64,000 bases of DNA from Alentia gelatinosa (lineage: Eukaryota > Annelida > Polychaeta > Phyllodocida > Polynoidae), in assembly GCA_950022655.1 (NCBI GenBank), contig OX465583.1, positions 67,755,652-67,819,651 on the forward strand. Direction: 5' to 3'. A program made the position numbers and the translations under genes. Below are positions 10,313 to 21,224 of the stretch, piece after piece (position 1 is the first letter of the stretch; the number at the start of each line of letters is the position of its first letter). The notes under the pieces are model-generated. The model worked only from the letters and a program-made list of their open reading frames with translations, was not told where the DNA came from and ran no database searches.

Positions 10313-10504
10313 CCAAGCGAGTGAAGGCAGCGATCTCTGGAATCGCCAACACAAATTGGCGTGTATGTGAGATATTATTTCATACGAATATCTCCTGCCT
10401 ATAATTTAGCATCTTGGAAGCAATAATCAAAGGGAAATATGAAATAATAGCTCACATATAGGCCACTTTGTGTTGGCGATTACGGAACTGCGTTTCTCGC
10501 TTGG
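10313..10504 (+). mobile_element. CCAAGCGAG MITE, copy A
   Basis: About 190 bp with ends CCAAGCGAGTGAAGGCAGCG at the left and CTGCGTTTCTCGCTTGG at the right. Subterminal segments 'gcgtgtatgtgagatattat' and 'aaataatagctcacatatagg' also pair imperfectly. Confidence 0.72.
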
Positions 10505-10777
10505 TGTATCTCCGGCTTTACAAAAGGATGAGATTTAATGAATTGTGATTGATTTTAAAAAGAGAGCCAACAGGTGGTGGGTGGTGAGACAGGCGGGGTG
10601 CTGACCCCTGTCGGCAGGAATGTGAGGCGTGGAGATGGGTCGGCCAATAGTCCATATGGCCACCCGACGGACGTCCAATAGTCCATATGGCCATCCCACA
10701 CCAGGCCCTGGTTCTTGAAGCAAGTCTCGAGAATTATCTGAAGATTGTCCATATATATCCTTGAAGCTGTAGACACA

Positions 10778-10954
10778 CCAAGCGAGAAACGCAGCGATTT
10801 TTGGAATCGCCAATACAAAATGACCTAAATGTGAGCTTTTATTTCATATTTCACCTGATTATTGCTTCCAAGATGCTAAATTATAGGCAGGAGAAATAAT
10901 ATCTCACATACACGCCAATTTATGTTCCAAAGATCGCTGCCTTCACTCGCTTGG
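10778..10954 (-). mobile_element. CCAAGCGAG MITE, copy B, inverted
   Basis: Reverse complement of copy A over nearly its whole length ('attgcttccaagatgctaaa', 'ttataggcaggag' against the inverse at about 10384-10428). The two copies face each other across a 273-bp spacer. Confidence 0.72.
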
Positions 10955-11542
10955 TGTGACCCTGGTGTTATCTTGACTATCCCAAAAAATCATACCTCGA
11001 ACCAAAGGTGTTCACCCACTCACGAAATCTTTTAACGAGTAGGACTGTGAAAACAGGGACAGATCTTGTTTAATTAGACTTGAGTGTGGGCGGGTGGGCG
11101 GGTGGGTGGGGAATTCCTGAGACTGGTGATTTAGGAGACGTCCCCCTGTCTTCAGGGAGGTATTGACACTCTGTCTCTTGCCCACATCACGCCAAGGTCA
11201 TGCCGGGGTCAGTGAGGGTAATCAAAGTGTCCCATCGCCAGGGCGCGCTGCAGCGATACGGGAAATATGCCCGCCTTGTGTTAGCTCGTGTATCAGATGA
11301 ACCGTTTGATGTGGCCTCTCTAAATGGTCAAGTCGCTGTGTGGCGTGTGCTTCCGGAGAACAGGGGTGAGTTTTTAAAAGAAAGGACGATTAGAAAAATG
11401 ATCTTATCCTGGTCTTTGTTGTGTTCACATTATAGCAGTCTTACAAGACTATCATAGGTGGATCACTCTAAACATATACTCATAAACATATACATATTTA
11501 GTATATATAATCAGTAAGTATTTCAGAATATACATACAGCTT
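10955..11542. other. No recognised gene
   Basis: An 85-codon frame at 11200-11457 shows no family resemblance. Confidence 0.45.
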
Positions 11543-11781
11543 GGGGTAGGGAGTTACCTCAGTGGTAAAGAGCACTGGACTTCTAATCCCAAGTGTATCA
11601 GACCTTGTTGATTGGAGTCCCACTGCAGCCACCTTTCTCCTTCATCCCCAGCAGTGGTAGATTTACTGCTATCTCAAAGGCCAATCCTTCTCATACCATG
11701 TCTATGTGGTGTGGGAAGTAAAAAAAGACTCTCATAATTCTAATTGAACAAATTGGACGTTAAACTACCCAAACAAACACA
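11543..11781 (+). mobile_element. tRNA-derived SINE, copy 1
   Basis: The head reads like a tRNA: box A region 'gagttacctcagtggtaaag', anticodon-loop-like 'gacttctaatcccaag', box B region 'gattggagtccca'. The body is 'cctttctccttcatccccag', 'cagtggtagatttactgc', then 'ttctcataccatgtctatgt'. The tail is 'attggacgttaaactaccca' plus 'aacaaacac'. The pol III boxes are in the right order and spacing. Confidence 0.82.
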
Positions 11782-12174
11782 CTGCTTTTATTATCTACTC
11801 ATGTTAATTTTGGATTGTTCTCCACATAGAATTGTCCTGCATTATAAGTGGACGAGCTTCAACAATTAGATCACTTTTGAAAAACGCAACCACAAGGATC
11901 TCGTATCCAGTATCACCCATGTGAATCGTAGTTGTAAGGTATATAGCAGCTAAAACAGACTTGTAATGTAATGTAAGGTATACTGTTGCTGAAAGAGACA
12001 CTTATGATTATATCTTGAGTCCCCCTCAGAACACACAAACCATTCCTTCGAGAGTACAAGATATATTGTTAAAACGTACCTTATCTTCTTCTGTATCGGT
12101 TGGTTAGTATCTTCTAGAAGAACAATGTATTTTAACCGATCCAAACAGAGTTTGTAGAGTGTGCATGCACGCAC

Positions 12175-12650
12175 TATATACATCGCCTAGAGGTTGTAGT
12201 GGTCACATTGAACTTCCAGCGTGCTTCGAGAAAACTATCCCGTCACTATCTGCATGCTATTCATTGTGATATTGAAAACGAACCAGGGAGCCAATGTCTC
12301 AGCATCCTCGAGACAAGCGAAGCTGACCATAACCAATCACTCAAGACCGAAATACTTCATTGACCCACTCGTTCCTACTCACTACGGAACTATTTTCTGT
12401 TGCCCCAGAATACAGGGAAGAGGAACTATGTGATTAGTCCAGTAACGCGCGAACACCGAGCCATCATAGTGTCCTAGGCTCGTAGGAACATCAATTCCTC
12501 TTCAGTACTGGGTAAGTACCTCGGGTAATTATCTATGCTTGATGTGTTTGGATCCAAGACTTAGGCAGTTGCAGTAATGGCAAGTTTACTGCATGCCAGT
12601 GGGTTACAGAAAACTATCCATTAACTGAATGTATCCAAAACCCTTTAACT
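12175..12650 (+). repeat. Dispersed repeat R320, copy 1
   Basis: Shares order and sequence with 12670-13000 and 53640-53960: 'gaggttg..gtg', 'gctgaccataaccaatcact', 'caagaccgaaatacttcatt', 'atgtttggatccaagactta', 'ggcagttgcag', 'atggcaagtttactgcatgc'. No TIR or tail was recognised. Confidence 0.65.
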
Positions 12651-12669
12651 GTCATTTATTAGAGCATGC

Positions 12670-13000
12670 TTGCCGCTCTATTTACATCACATAGAGGTTA
12701 GAGAGGTGCCATACAGACTTTCAAGGTACTGCAAAGATACTATCCCTTCACTATCTGTGTCCTACTGGCAAAGGAGCAGGGTGCCAGTGTCTCAGTGTAT
12801 TGGAAGCGTGCCCAACCGACCATGACCAATCACTCAAGACCGAAATACCTCATTGACCTATTGGTCCTTGATATGTTTGGATCATAGACTTAGGCAGTTG
12901 AAGAAATGGCAAGTTGACTGGGTGCAAGTGAGTTACAGAAAACCATATATACTGAATGTAACCCAAACCTTTCAATTGTTATTTATTTATAATTGCATGC
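12670..13000 (+). repeat. Dispersed repeat R320, copy 2 (tandem to copy 1)
   Basis: 'cgaccatgaccaatcactca', 'agaccgaaatacctcattga', 'tggcaagttgactgggtgca', ending near 'ttatttataattgcatgc'. It is closer to the 53640 copy than to its neighbour. Confidence 0.65.
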
Positions 13001-13924
13001 TCAGAGGGATACAAACAAGATCGCAGTTTAAAAGTAATCTATACCTATCTCGACCTAAGAAGGAAAAGTTTAAGAAATCTTGTATATATTTTGGGCTGAC
13101 CCTCTAGAACAAATTATCCGCAGAATTACAGAATCAGGAATCAAAACATATCTTCAAAAAGGGAGATATAGAAAAATTGTTGAATGACCATCGTTAGTAG
13201 GTGTGCTGATTAAATGGTCATGGAACAGTGTGAAGGAGGTAATAATACTATACTTGAGTCTGTATTGACTGGTTGTATTGTCATTATTGCTTAATGAGAT
13301 ACCTATAAATCTAGATTGCGATACTATATTAATGACATTGTATATTATCATAAGCCTTGGATTATGTTGATGTTCATAACTACGCTGTTACTAGAAGAGC
13401 GATTTTGTACAAATCGAAGTAATAAAGCCTTTATAAAAAAATATAAAAATTCATCAATAAACATACTATTTGCTCCTAGTCTAAAAACAGTTTTGCGTCT
13501 ACGTTATTGTCTGACTTGATGGCGATGCGTGTGGCAATTTCACCCACTCTAACTGAGAACCACAGATGAGGCATCTACTGGCGATGAATAGATAGCCCCT
13601 GCTTTGAAGGACACCCCAAGGGCACGGGAGATAAAGGCGACACGAAGTATCCACAAAATAAGGGCCAGAAACGGCCGCAAGCCAGTCCCAACAAACACCC
13701 AAAAGGCTAATAACTTGGTAAAGCCAACATCTGACAGTGGGAGGGGCCCGGGGACAACATGGTGGAGACAGTTGTGATTGTTGTCCGTTTTGGCGCTCGG
13801 GGCGAGTTGGCCGGGCGGGTCTGAAGGTGGTGTGTGTCAGGGGAACTCCCAACAGGAGAAGTTACACTGCCCGCAGGGTGCGTGGTGCTTCACAGTGTCA
13901 GACATGAGCTGACTAATAATGCGC
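13001..13924. other. No recognised feature
   Basis: AT-rich to 13500, then GC-richer to 13924. A 117-codon minus-strand frame (13499-13852, Cys/Pro/Trp-rich) looks compositional rather than coding. Confidence 0.45.
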
Positions 13925-14617
13925 GTCAAGCCCCCACCAAGATACACCACGATACACTAACTTTAGTAAAGCCCTGCATCCACCAACATGTATCACGATA
14001 CACCTCCCGATACACTACGATTAGTAAAGCCCCACACCCACCAACATGTATCACGATAGACCGCCTGATACACTATGTTTAGTAAAGCCCCGCACCCACC
14101 AACATGTATCACGATAGATACACTATGTTTAGTAAAGCCCCACACCCACCAACATGTATCACGATAGACCTCCCAATATGCTACGATAAGTAAAGCCCCA
14201 CCCCCAGCAACATGCATCATGATACACCTCCCGATACACTACGATTAGTAAAGCCGCACCCACCAACACCCACCACGATGCACCTCCCGATACACTACGA
14301 TAAGTAAAGCCCCACACCCAGCAACATGTACCACGATACACCTCCCGATACACTACGATAAGTAAAGCCCCACACCCACCAACACCCACCACGATACACA
14401 TCCCGATACACTACGATTAAAAAAGATCTGCACCCACCAACATGTACCACGATACACCTCCCGATACACTACGATTAGTAAAGCCCCGCACCCACCAACA
14501 TGCAGCACAATAGACCTTCTGATACACTACGATTAGTAAAGCCCCACACCCACCAACATGCAGCACAATAGACCTTCTGATACACTACGATTAGTAAAGT
14601 CCTGCACCCACCAACAT
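13925..14617. repeat. 58-bp tandem array, about 12 units
   Basis: Unit: 'agtaaagccccacacccacc', 'aacatgtatcacgatacacc', 'tcccgatacactacgatt'. The step is 58 bp (for example 14299 to 14357), with a few shortened units. Open frames on the minus strand are artefacts. Confidence 0.93.
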
Positions 14618-15640
14618 TAGCTTGGAAACCTTGCCTATGTGCTTATCACTCAAGTATAAGGCCAGGTAACGCCTGCCACCTTTTGGTGCATTATGGGTAA
14701 GGCCTCCATTTTTCTGGGATTGCGCCACCTACTAGACTGCATTGGTGTTGACGTCATTATCGGGGTTTCCCTGCTATCCAGCCCAGCTGTGTCAAGTTGT
14801 TCAATATTTGAAAGTGCAATAACAATAATGGGTTCTATTAAGGGACAGTTATCATGGTGATATATCTGTTTTACTGCGATATTGCCAAATACATCTATCA
14901 CCAGTGGGACAATTAGGTATTTTAGTATGTGTTGATTGGTCATGGTCAGCTGGGCACGCGTCTAAAGACTAAACCACTGGTCCACTGCACCCTACCAACA
15001 TCACAGAGTTAGCACACAGATAGCCTAATGATAGGTTCTGTAGCAGACTAAACCCACCTTATTCCCAACCCAGGTGTGGTACCTGAGTATATTTCCCAAT
15101 CTGAACCAGTCGAAAGAATATCCCCTTTTCCTTATTAGATTAGATTTTCCTCTGGCATGTTGATAATGCTTTCTGTACATTTGACCCCTCCCCTTATCCT
15201 GGTCAGTGGAATTGTGAATTTCTAAAAGGCTGAGGTCACTATCCTTTCCTTAATAACTTCCAGAGACTCTATTTAGGACAGTCCCCTGGTGTGCAGGAGA
15301 AAGGCACGTCTCAATGTAGGTGATTAAACGGGGATATTTGTCATAATAGCTTCTGCCAATTGGAGATGAAACCAGCACCCCTCGCTATGGCTCAGTCTGG
15401 CCTCTTATGGTCGCTCCAGCTGGAACCATTGTTAAGACCATGTACACTTTTCATCGTGTGGTAATCTAATACTTAATTGCTACGCAGGTGGATTTAGAAA
15501 CGGGGTGTTTGCTATTCAATTCGGTGGAGGAGTAAAGAGATGAGAGATTGAAGATAGGCCTGGGATTTAATGACCTTTGGAGGACCTTCTCACAACCTTT
15601 GCCGCCCACCTACCCGGATTCTCCCGAAATATGCCGTCAT
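14618..15640. other. No recognised feature
   Basis: No convincing exon, TIR pair or tandem repeat was seen. Confidence 0.45.
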
Positions 15641-16200
15641 ATAGACAATAATCGATGGTTTTGTGGGCAGGCGGCCGTAAACCACAGAAGGTTGACGCGC
15701 AGTAATACACGAGCGCTAGCGAGTGTGTTATGACGTGAACCTTGAGTGGTTTACAGAACCGCCTGTCCACAAAGTCATCGTTTGTTGCATTTATTATCAA
15801 TCTTTTCGAATAAATTAAACCCAGTAATTGCCAAACTCCAGCCGTGGCATACAGTAGCCAAGATTAAAACTCATCCAGTTTTACGATAGTATGGCACCAT
15901 GAAGATTTCGCTATTTCACTCTACGTTAACCTCAAGTGGTTAACAGAGCCGCCTGTCAAAGAAATTAAATCCAGTTATTGCATTTTAAAGGGTATAACAA
16001 TAGGGACTATTTCTTTGCTCTGTAGCACAAAGGGACTATTCTTCCCGTATACCATAGTTTTTAGGCCGTATACCATAGCTTTGAATCTGTATACCACAGT
16101 TATGGTACCTGACAGGTTTTATATGATGGGTCGTGGTTTACTGAGTCCCCATACATTTTCAATGGGGTCTTTTATACTGTGGATCATAAAAGGAAAGCAT
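15641..16200 (-). repeat. Composite dispersed repeat, inverted copy
   Basis: A hairpin module at 15641-15797 (gacaataatcgatggttttg...gtcatcgtttgttgcatttatta), then the gtatacgg module read on the minus strand to about 16200. It is interrupted near 15890-15960 by a second partial copy of the hairpin end. Reverse complement of the arrangement at 52258-52655. Confidence 0.68.
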
Positions 16201-17418
16201 ACCTTTGTGAGTCCCCGTTGAATGGGACGGTGTAGAACCTACCTTGTATATATCTGGGCCACGCTACTTCTGGGAACACCTTGCTAAGGTCCACCATCCT
16301 AAGTCGTCTAGTTTCTACAGTTATTACCATATCATCAGTCTCAGTTTTATGATTATTGTAATCATTTGTACTGCTACTACCATTATCATTATTGTTACAT
16401 TTCCCTCTCAATTAGGCCAGTGCCCACTAATCAGCAGTATCGAGATATAGGAGAATCTACTTTCTGAATTTGATAAGGATTGCTATACAGTTATCTGGAA
16501 AAGTGAGAAATAGAAAATGAACAAAAAGAGGCCCACATAATTGTCTTACAGTTACTGATTTTGAATAATGATCAGTATTCATAGAAGTAACTGATGAGTA
16601 TCTCTGTAATGACTGAGGCTGGTCCAGGAAATGGTTATTTTATGGATGAAAACAAGAAGAGTATGTATTCGGTTGACACATTTAATTAGCCATATTTACT
16701 ATGAATTACATATGCTGCCCTATTATCTGATATAGCTAATTAGCACATTAGAACACGATTCTAAGTATATGGATACATGTATATATACTTTAGATATATA
16801 TAGCAGGATTCAGAATAAAGCTAGATCAACGGTCTTTGACGTAATATATAAATCATCTAAATTAGCTATTTCCTTACCAGCACATTTTATGACTGTACTT
16901 GACTGCGTTGATAAATACCTGAAATGCATTGTGACTAAGCAGGCATGATCGGGGCATTGGCTGTGCTAAAACTTGATGCTATATCTTCCTTCCACATTTT
17001 CTAACCAAGCCTGATACATGCAAGGATCACTTATAATAACATAATAACATGAAAACCATTGTAATTGCCTCCACATCATGAGAAAAGGTATTTCAAATTG
17101 TACATGTATATATACAGGACCTGGTGACACATTACCCAAGTCATGTCATGTATACATACACACACACACATATCTATATACATATATATATATATATTTC
17201 TTTTTTCAATTTAGCACAAAAACGTTTATGTCGGCCTCTGCGTGGTAAGTATTCCACTTTATACTAATATGCCTTTTAAAGGAATATAGATTTCCTTTGG
17301 TAAAATATTTCAAGGAGCCATAACAAAATAGACTGGACTTCAGTGGAAAAAGTCAGTCGGAGGGCGTTTGATCTTATGATTCATTTTGCTTGTTCACTAG
17401 TTTTAGGTGTAAACGTTA
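16201..17418. other. No gene; AT-rich sequence
   Basis: AT-rich unique-looking sequence with one CA/TA microsatellite. 17255-17340 resembles 17985-18070 ('atgcctttt..', 'ggagccataacaaaatagac'), a local duplication about 730 bp apart. Confidence 0.5.
17150..17202. repeat. (CA)n(TA)n microsatellite
   Basis: 'acatacacacacacacatat' followed by a TA run. Confidence 0.85.
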
Positions 17419-17792
17419 GGTCCAATGTACATCTACTGATTCGTGGTTGAACGATTAGTTCCCAAATTGTATAGTTGTCTGTGAACTTGTCGCAGGCAAA
17501 ATACGGCACCAGAACAGGGGTATCGCCAATGTTCTGTTGTCATCAACTGGATTTATCAACAAGGTGATAAACTTTTGACAAGTGATTTTGGAACATCGGC
17601 CAGCAACTCGTTGGCGACAAAAGAACATCTCAAGGGAGCGTCACTAATCGTTGGCTGACCCTTGCCTAGCTGCCCCACATCTACCGACTATGGCCGACTC
17701 CATTAAGATGCCTGGGCTGAGACAAAGTACTGTACCTTTATTGCTGACAAAGGTACATCAATGTTCTGAAATTGGTAGATGTGTATTGGGCT
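17419..17792. mobile_element. Harbinger-like MITE, AGCCCAATA family, copy 1
   Basis: 374 bp flanked by TTA (17416-17418, 17793-17795). The left end GGTCCAATGTACATCTACTG and the right end, reversed, AGCCCAATACACATCTACCA are diverged TIRs. A TWA duplication is typical of PIF/Harbinger. Internal sequence (atcaacaaggtgataaactt) is shared with the copy at 47926. Confidence 0.7.
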
Positions 17793-19239
17793 TTAGGATC
17801 ACGCCGTCCTAGTAACTTTACATGGCTCCGTCTTTAAAGAAGCCCATCATTAGGTTGAATCATACACATGTACAAAGATTTGATGATAGGGTTAAGGTGA
17901 AAGAATATGATTCCTATAACTCCTTATGTTGCTACAACAATCTTTGCATATTAAGTATTGTTTATTCAATTTTGTTCGAACATGCCTCTTAAACAAATAT
18001 AGGGACCCATACAGGATTTCATTTGATAGACTATTCCAAGGAGCCATGACAAAATAAACCAGACTTAGGCGGAAAAATTTAGTCCGCTGTTTAATTTTAT
18101 GATTCGCTTTTTATGTTCTCTGGTTTTAGGTGTGGTCAGGTATGATGAATACTTCCTCATAAAGAGCAGGCTTTCATTGGTAGTTGTGAGAGGCAAGGTA
18201 CACGAAACGATAGATTCAATGCACTTCCTGATGACTTTCATGACATTCTCATAAAGACATCTTCCACTGGCCGACTTTATTCGCCACCGATCTGCAGTTA
18301 GGAACCACCGATCAACTTTTAGGGTATACTGACACCAGATAGATGAATGAAAACACACATGCAGAGAAGTGTTCACTGATTAATTGCACATAGATCATGC
18401 AATGAGGCCACCACTGACTGACTTGGTCAACGACTGACGGAATCAAAGGGGTTTGAAATCATCGGTGATGGTCATTGTGTTTGGAAGACAGTTCAGTTGG
18501 TATGGACCTGTTATATGCGGCAGAAACAAGGCATACCCAGTATCCTTGCTGATTTATAGACACTGACGTACAGTCGTTGGAGAGAAATCAATTGATCGTT
18601 GCCGATTTTTGTCGGCCAGTGGAAAATGGCTTACACACTCAGACTCAGACTTGACAGTTGCAACAGTGTTAATAGCTACCATTAACCTGACCGTAACCAC
18701 ACTAAGCGTGTATGAAGTGTGGTTAAGGCCATAGCACACTGTACGATTTCTCGGTGTCAAAAGAACAATCATAAGCTCAGGTGAGGCCTAGAAATTGAGA
18801 CAGTCAGTGTGGCACCCGCCCCCCTCCAGCACTTTGTCTAAAATTTGAAAATGCTCCCCATGAACGTGTAGCTTAGTCGCTGATAAATTGTAGTCCAATG
18901 TTTCGAAATCGGAACTGATAAATCAAGGAACCTGTTCCTTCCCGGTGTCGGCAACAATAGAGTTTAAGAAATACCCCCTGAGGTGACTACCGATTTTGGC
19001 CCATAATCAGCCACTGAGACGTTGTGTAATGGCCGACTGCATTCGGTCATGTTTGGCCACATTTTATGGAATTGACCCCATGTCCCCGTGTCCCAGAACA
19101 ATTTTCATTAACACAGTGGCCACTATGGCTGATTTTTTGACAGTTTAAAAATCTGCCATGGCAACCACAGTGATCAGGGTGTGTTATGTTTGTCCATCCT
19201 GTCTCCTTTTATTGACTCACGAATAGGTAACATTAAAAG
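17793..19239. other. No gene; degenerate repeats
   Basis: Fragments resembling the interior of the AGCCCAATA MITE ('atcggtgatgg', 'gccaccgatctg', 'tagtccaatgtttcgaaatc') occur at 18220-18320, 18420-18620 and 18890-19030. They suggest old, unresolvable copies. No coding. Confidence 0.45.
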
Positions 19240-19624
19240 ATTCGTCTGCTGGGGTGGACAGCAATTACCAATCTGTTCACCCTCTTGGTCGCCTCACCTC
19301 CTTGTGGTGCAGACCGAATATGCTTGCATGCAAGCATAACTAAAACGACCAGGGTGGGCAGTTAGCTCAGCGGTAAAGAGCATCGGACTTTGATTCGGGT
19401 CCCACTGCAGCCACTTTTCTCCTTCACCCCCAGCTGTGGTAGATTTACTGCTATATCAAAGGCCAATCATTCTCATACCATGTCTATGTGGTGTGGGAAG
19501 TATAAGAACTCTCACCTCGGTAAAATGTAGGGGTGAGATTTCTACCTACATTCATCTCATAGATTCGGTCAAACCCAAAATAAGTCTAATTGAACAAATT
19601 GGACGTTCAACTACCCAAACGAAC
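19240..19624 (+). mobile_element. tRNA-derived SINE, copy 2, with 5' module
   Basis: The tRNA-like head starts at about 19352 (gttagctcagcggtaaagag) and ends with the tail near 19624. The preceding 110 bp (tctgctggggtggacagcaa...) also precedes copy 3, so it belongs to a longer repeat unit. Part of the head around the box B arm is deleted. Confidence 0.8.
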
Positions 19625-20265
19625 CCAAATTCACAGGGGTTCTTTTCGACGATCACAATGTGGTCGATGCGAATATTAACGTTTGAGCCCAAACCAAATT
19701 AAATTGAAAGATTAACTCAAATATCAGGGTATTCCTTTTCCATTTTTGAGTTAAAGTGTGTTTCATTAGCACAAAATAAACCAAGTAAAATAAGACTACT
19801 TTTTCAATTGGATTTATTTTTGACCATCACTGGAATAAGATGCACTTTCATAAATGGGAACATTTCATTGTTAAAGTGCATTTGCCTCTACATTAAGCAT
19901 GTGACGAAATACAATAAGCAATCATACCAACTCTTATTGAAGATACAAAGACCTGCTGAGTAACTCATTGACGACCTATAAACGAGGGTGGTTTTGGCCC
20001 AAGAAATTCAGATCAACTATAGACAGTAGAACTGTGCCAAGGTGCAATTAACACTTTGTACGGGGTTCAGGGTGAAGGTCGTGGTTTGCTCTGAATGCAG
20101 TCATTGGCTGCTGGGTCAACCCATGCCTTCTATATTCCTTATACGGTGGTGAAGGCATAGGGACAACTCCATGCAGGTACTGTTACCCTGCCCATGATCC
20201 ACCGCACAGTGGTACAAATACATCAACTTTTGATGAATACTAACTCCATTGGATCTGTTCAACAA
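19625..20265. other. No recognised feature
   Basis: 'atgcagtcattggctgctgg' near 20095 recalls sequence near 25715 ('ccaatgactgcattcggagc') in reverse. Nothing else stands out. Confidence 0.45.
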
Positions 20266-20268
20266 TAA

Positions 20269-20512
20269 GGCCCGGCATCCACCTACTACGATATGGCTCA
20301 AAATTGCGTTGGAAGGTCCCCTTATATCGGGGTAGTTGACCACGTTTCTTTGATTAGACACCGATAAAAACCCCATACAATGCAAGGTGGGTTGGCATGT
20401 CTAGACATGTCTACGATTTTGCACCTTTCCTATGTGTCTCCGATATTTGCTTTTTGTATCGGTGCCATATCGGTGGGTCTAAATTTCTATCATAGTTGGT
20501 GGACGCCAGGCC
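20269..20512. mobile_element. Harbinger-like MITE, GGCCCGGC family
   Basis: 244 bp flanked by TAA (20266-20268, 20513-20515). Left end GGCCCGGCATCCACCTACTA; right end reversed GGCCTGGCGTCCACCAACTA. TIR plus 3-bp TWA duplication fits PIF/Harbinger. Confidence 0.75.
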
Positions 20513-20629
20513 TAACTTGTATTTGTTTGTTGATTTTTTATGGGAATAACACCGACGATCATCTTTAACAAGTATACTGCATTATAGAATCTAGAATCCG
20601 AAAAGAAATTCATGCAGTGAAGCATCCTA

Positions 20630-21220
20630 CCATACATAAAGCCGCATGTGGAGGGACACATTTTTGCATCAAATGACCAAGAACGGCAACCCCTACGGGC
20701 TCAGTCACTACGTTTTCTTATTACTATATACCTCCTTATCATTCAAAACGCTGTTTTATGAACTTTTCTGTTCTGTGATTCACACTCCTCTACCGTAAAA
20801 AACCACTGGCATTCACTACAGCCCGCTGTCACGGCGGGCGCGAACATCATTTATACTACATCCCTAGCAGCGGGCAGTATTTCATACCTGTTCGGCCATA
20901 GGTGTATAGTAATAAGAGAAAACGTGGTTACTGAGCCCGAAGGGATGAAAGCGACGCCGCAGGCGGAGGGACGTATTTATGGTATAAAAAGACCGAGATC
21001 TTATTATTACATTATTATTATTATTAGGGGATCTTATTATTACATACCTAAATATAAAAAAACCCGCCTTTTATGTACTTATTAAATGTACCATTTGACC
21101 CAAGGGTCACAGTGCGCCCGAATATTTACTACGGGCGCAGTGCGCCCGAACATTATTTATACTGTACTCCCAGCAGCGGGTAGTATTTCATCGACATTCG
21201 GCCATAGGTATATAATAATA
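20630..21220. repeat. Cluster of foldback repeats 3' of the CHPF-like gene
   Basis: 'agaaaacgtggttactgagc' and 'gaccaagaacggcaacccct' arms related to 997-1155, then two copies of 'gtgcgcccgaa..' with 'gcagcgggtagtatttcatc', 'gttcggccataggt'. A TTA-rich run lies at 21001-21050. Confidence 0.62.
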
Positions 21221-21224
21221 AGAC

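Noticed and set aside
11543..11625. A true tRNA gene
   Set aside because: The acceptor stem does not pair and the sequence continues into the SINE body shared by other copies.
13499..13852. 117-codon Cys/Pro/Trp-rich minus-strand frame
   Set aside because: GC-rich composition keeps the frame open; no splice sites, start context or family features.
13925..14617. CRISPR-like array
   Set aside because: The whole 58-bp unit repeats with no unique spacers, and the DNA is eukaryotic.
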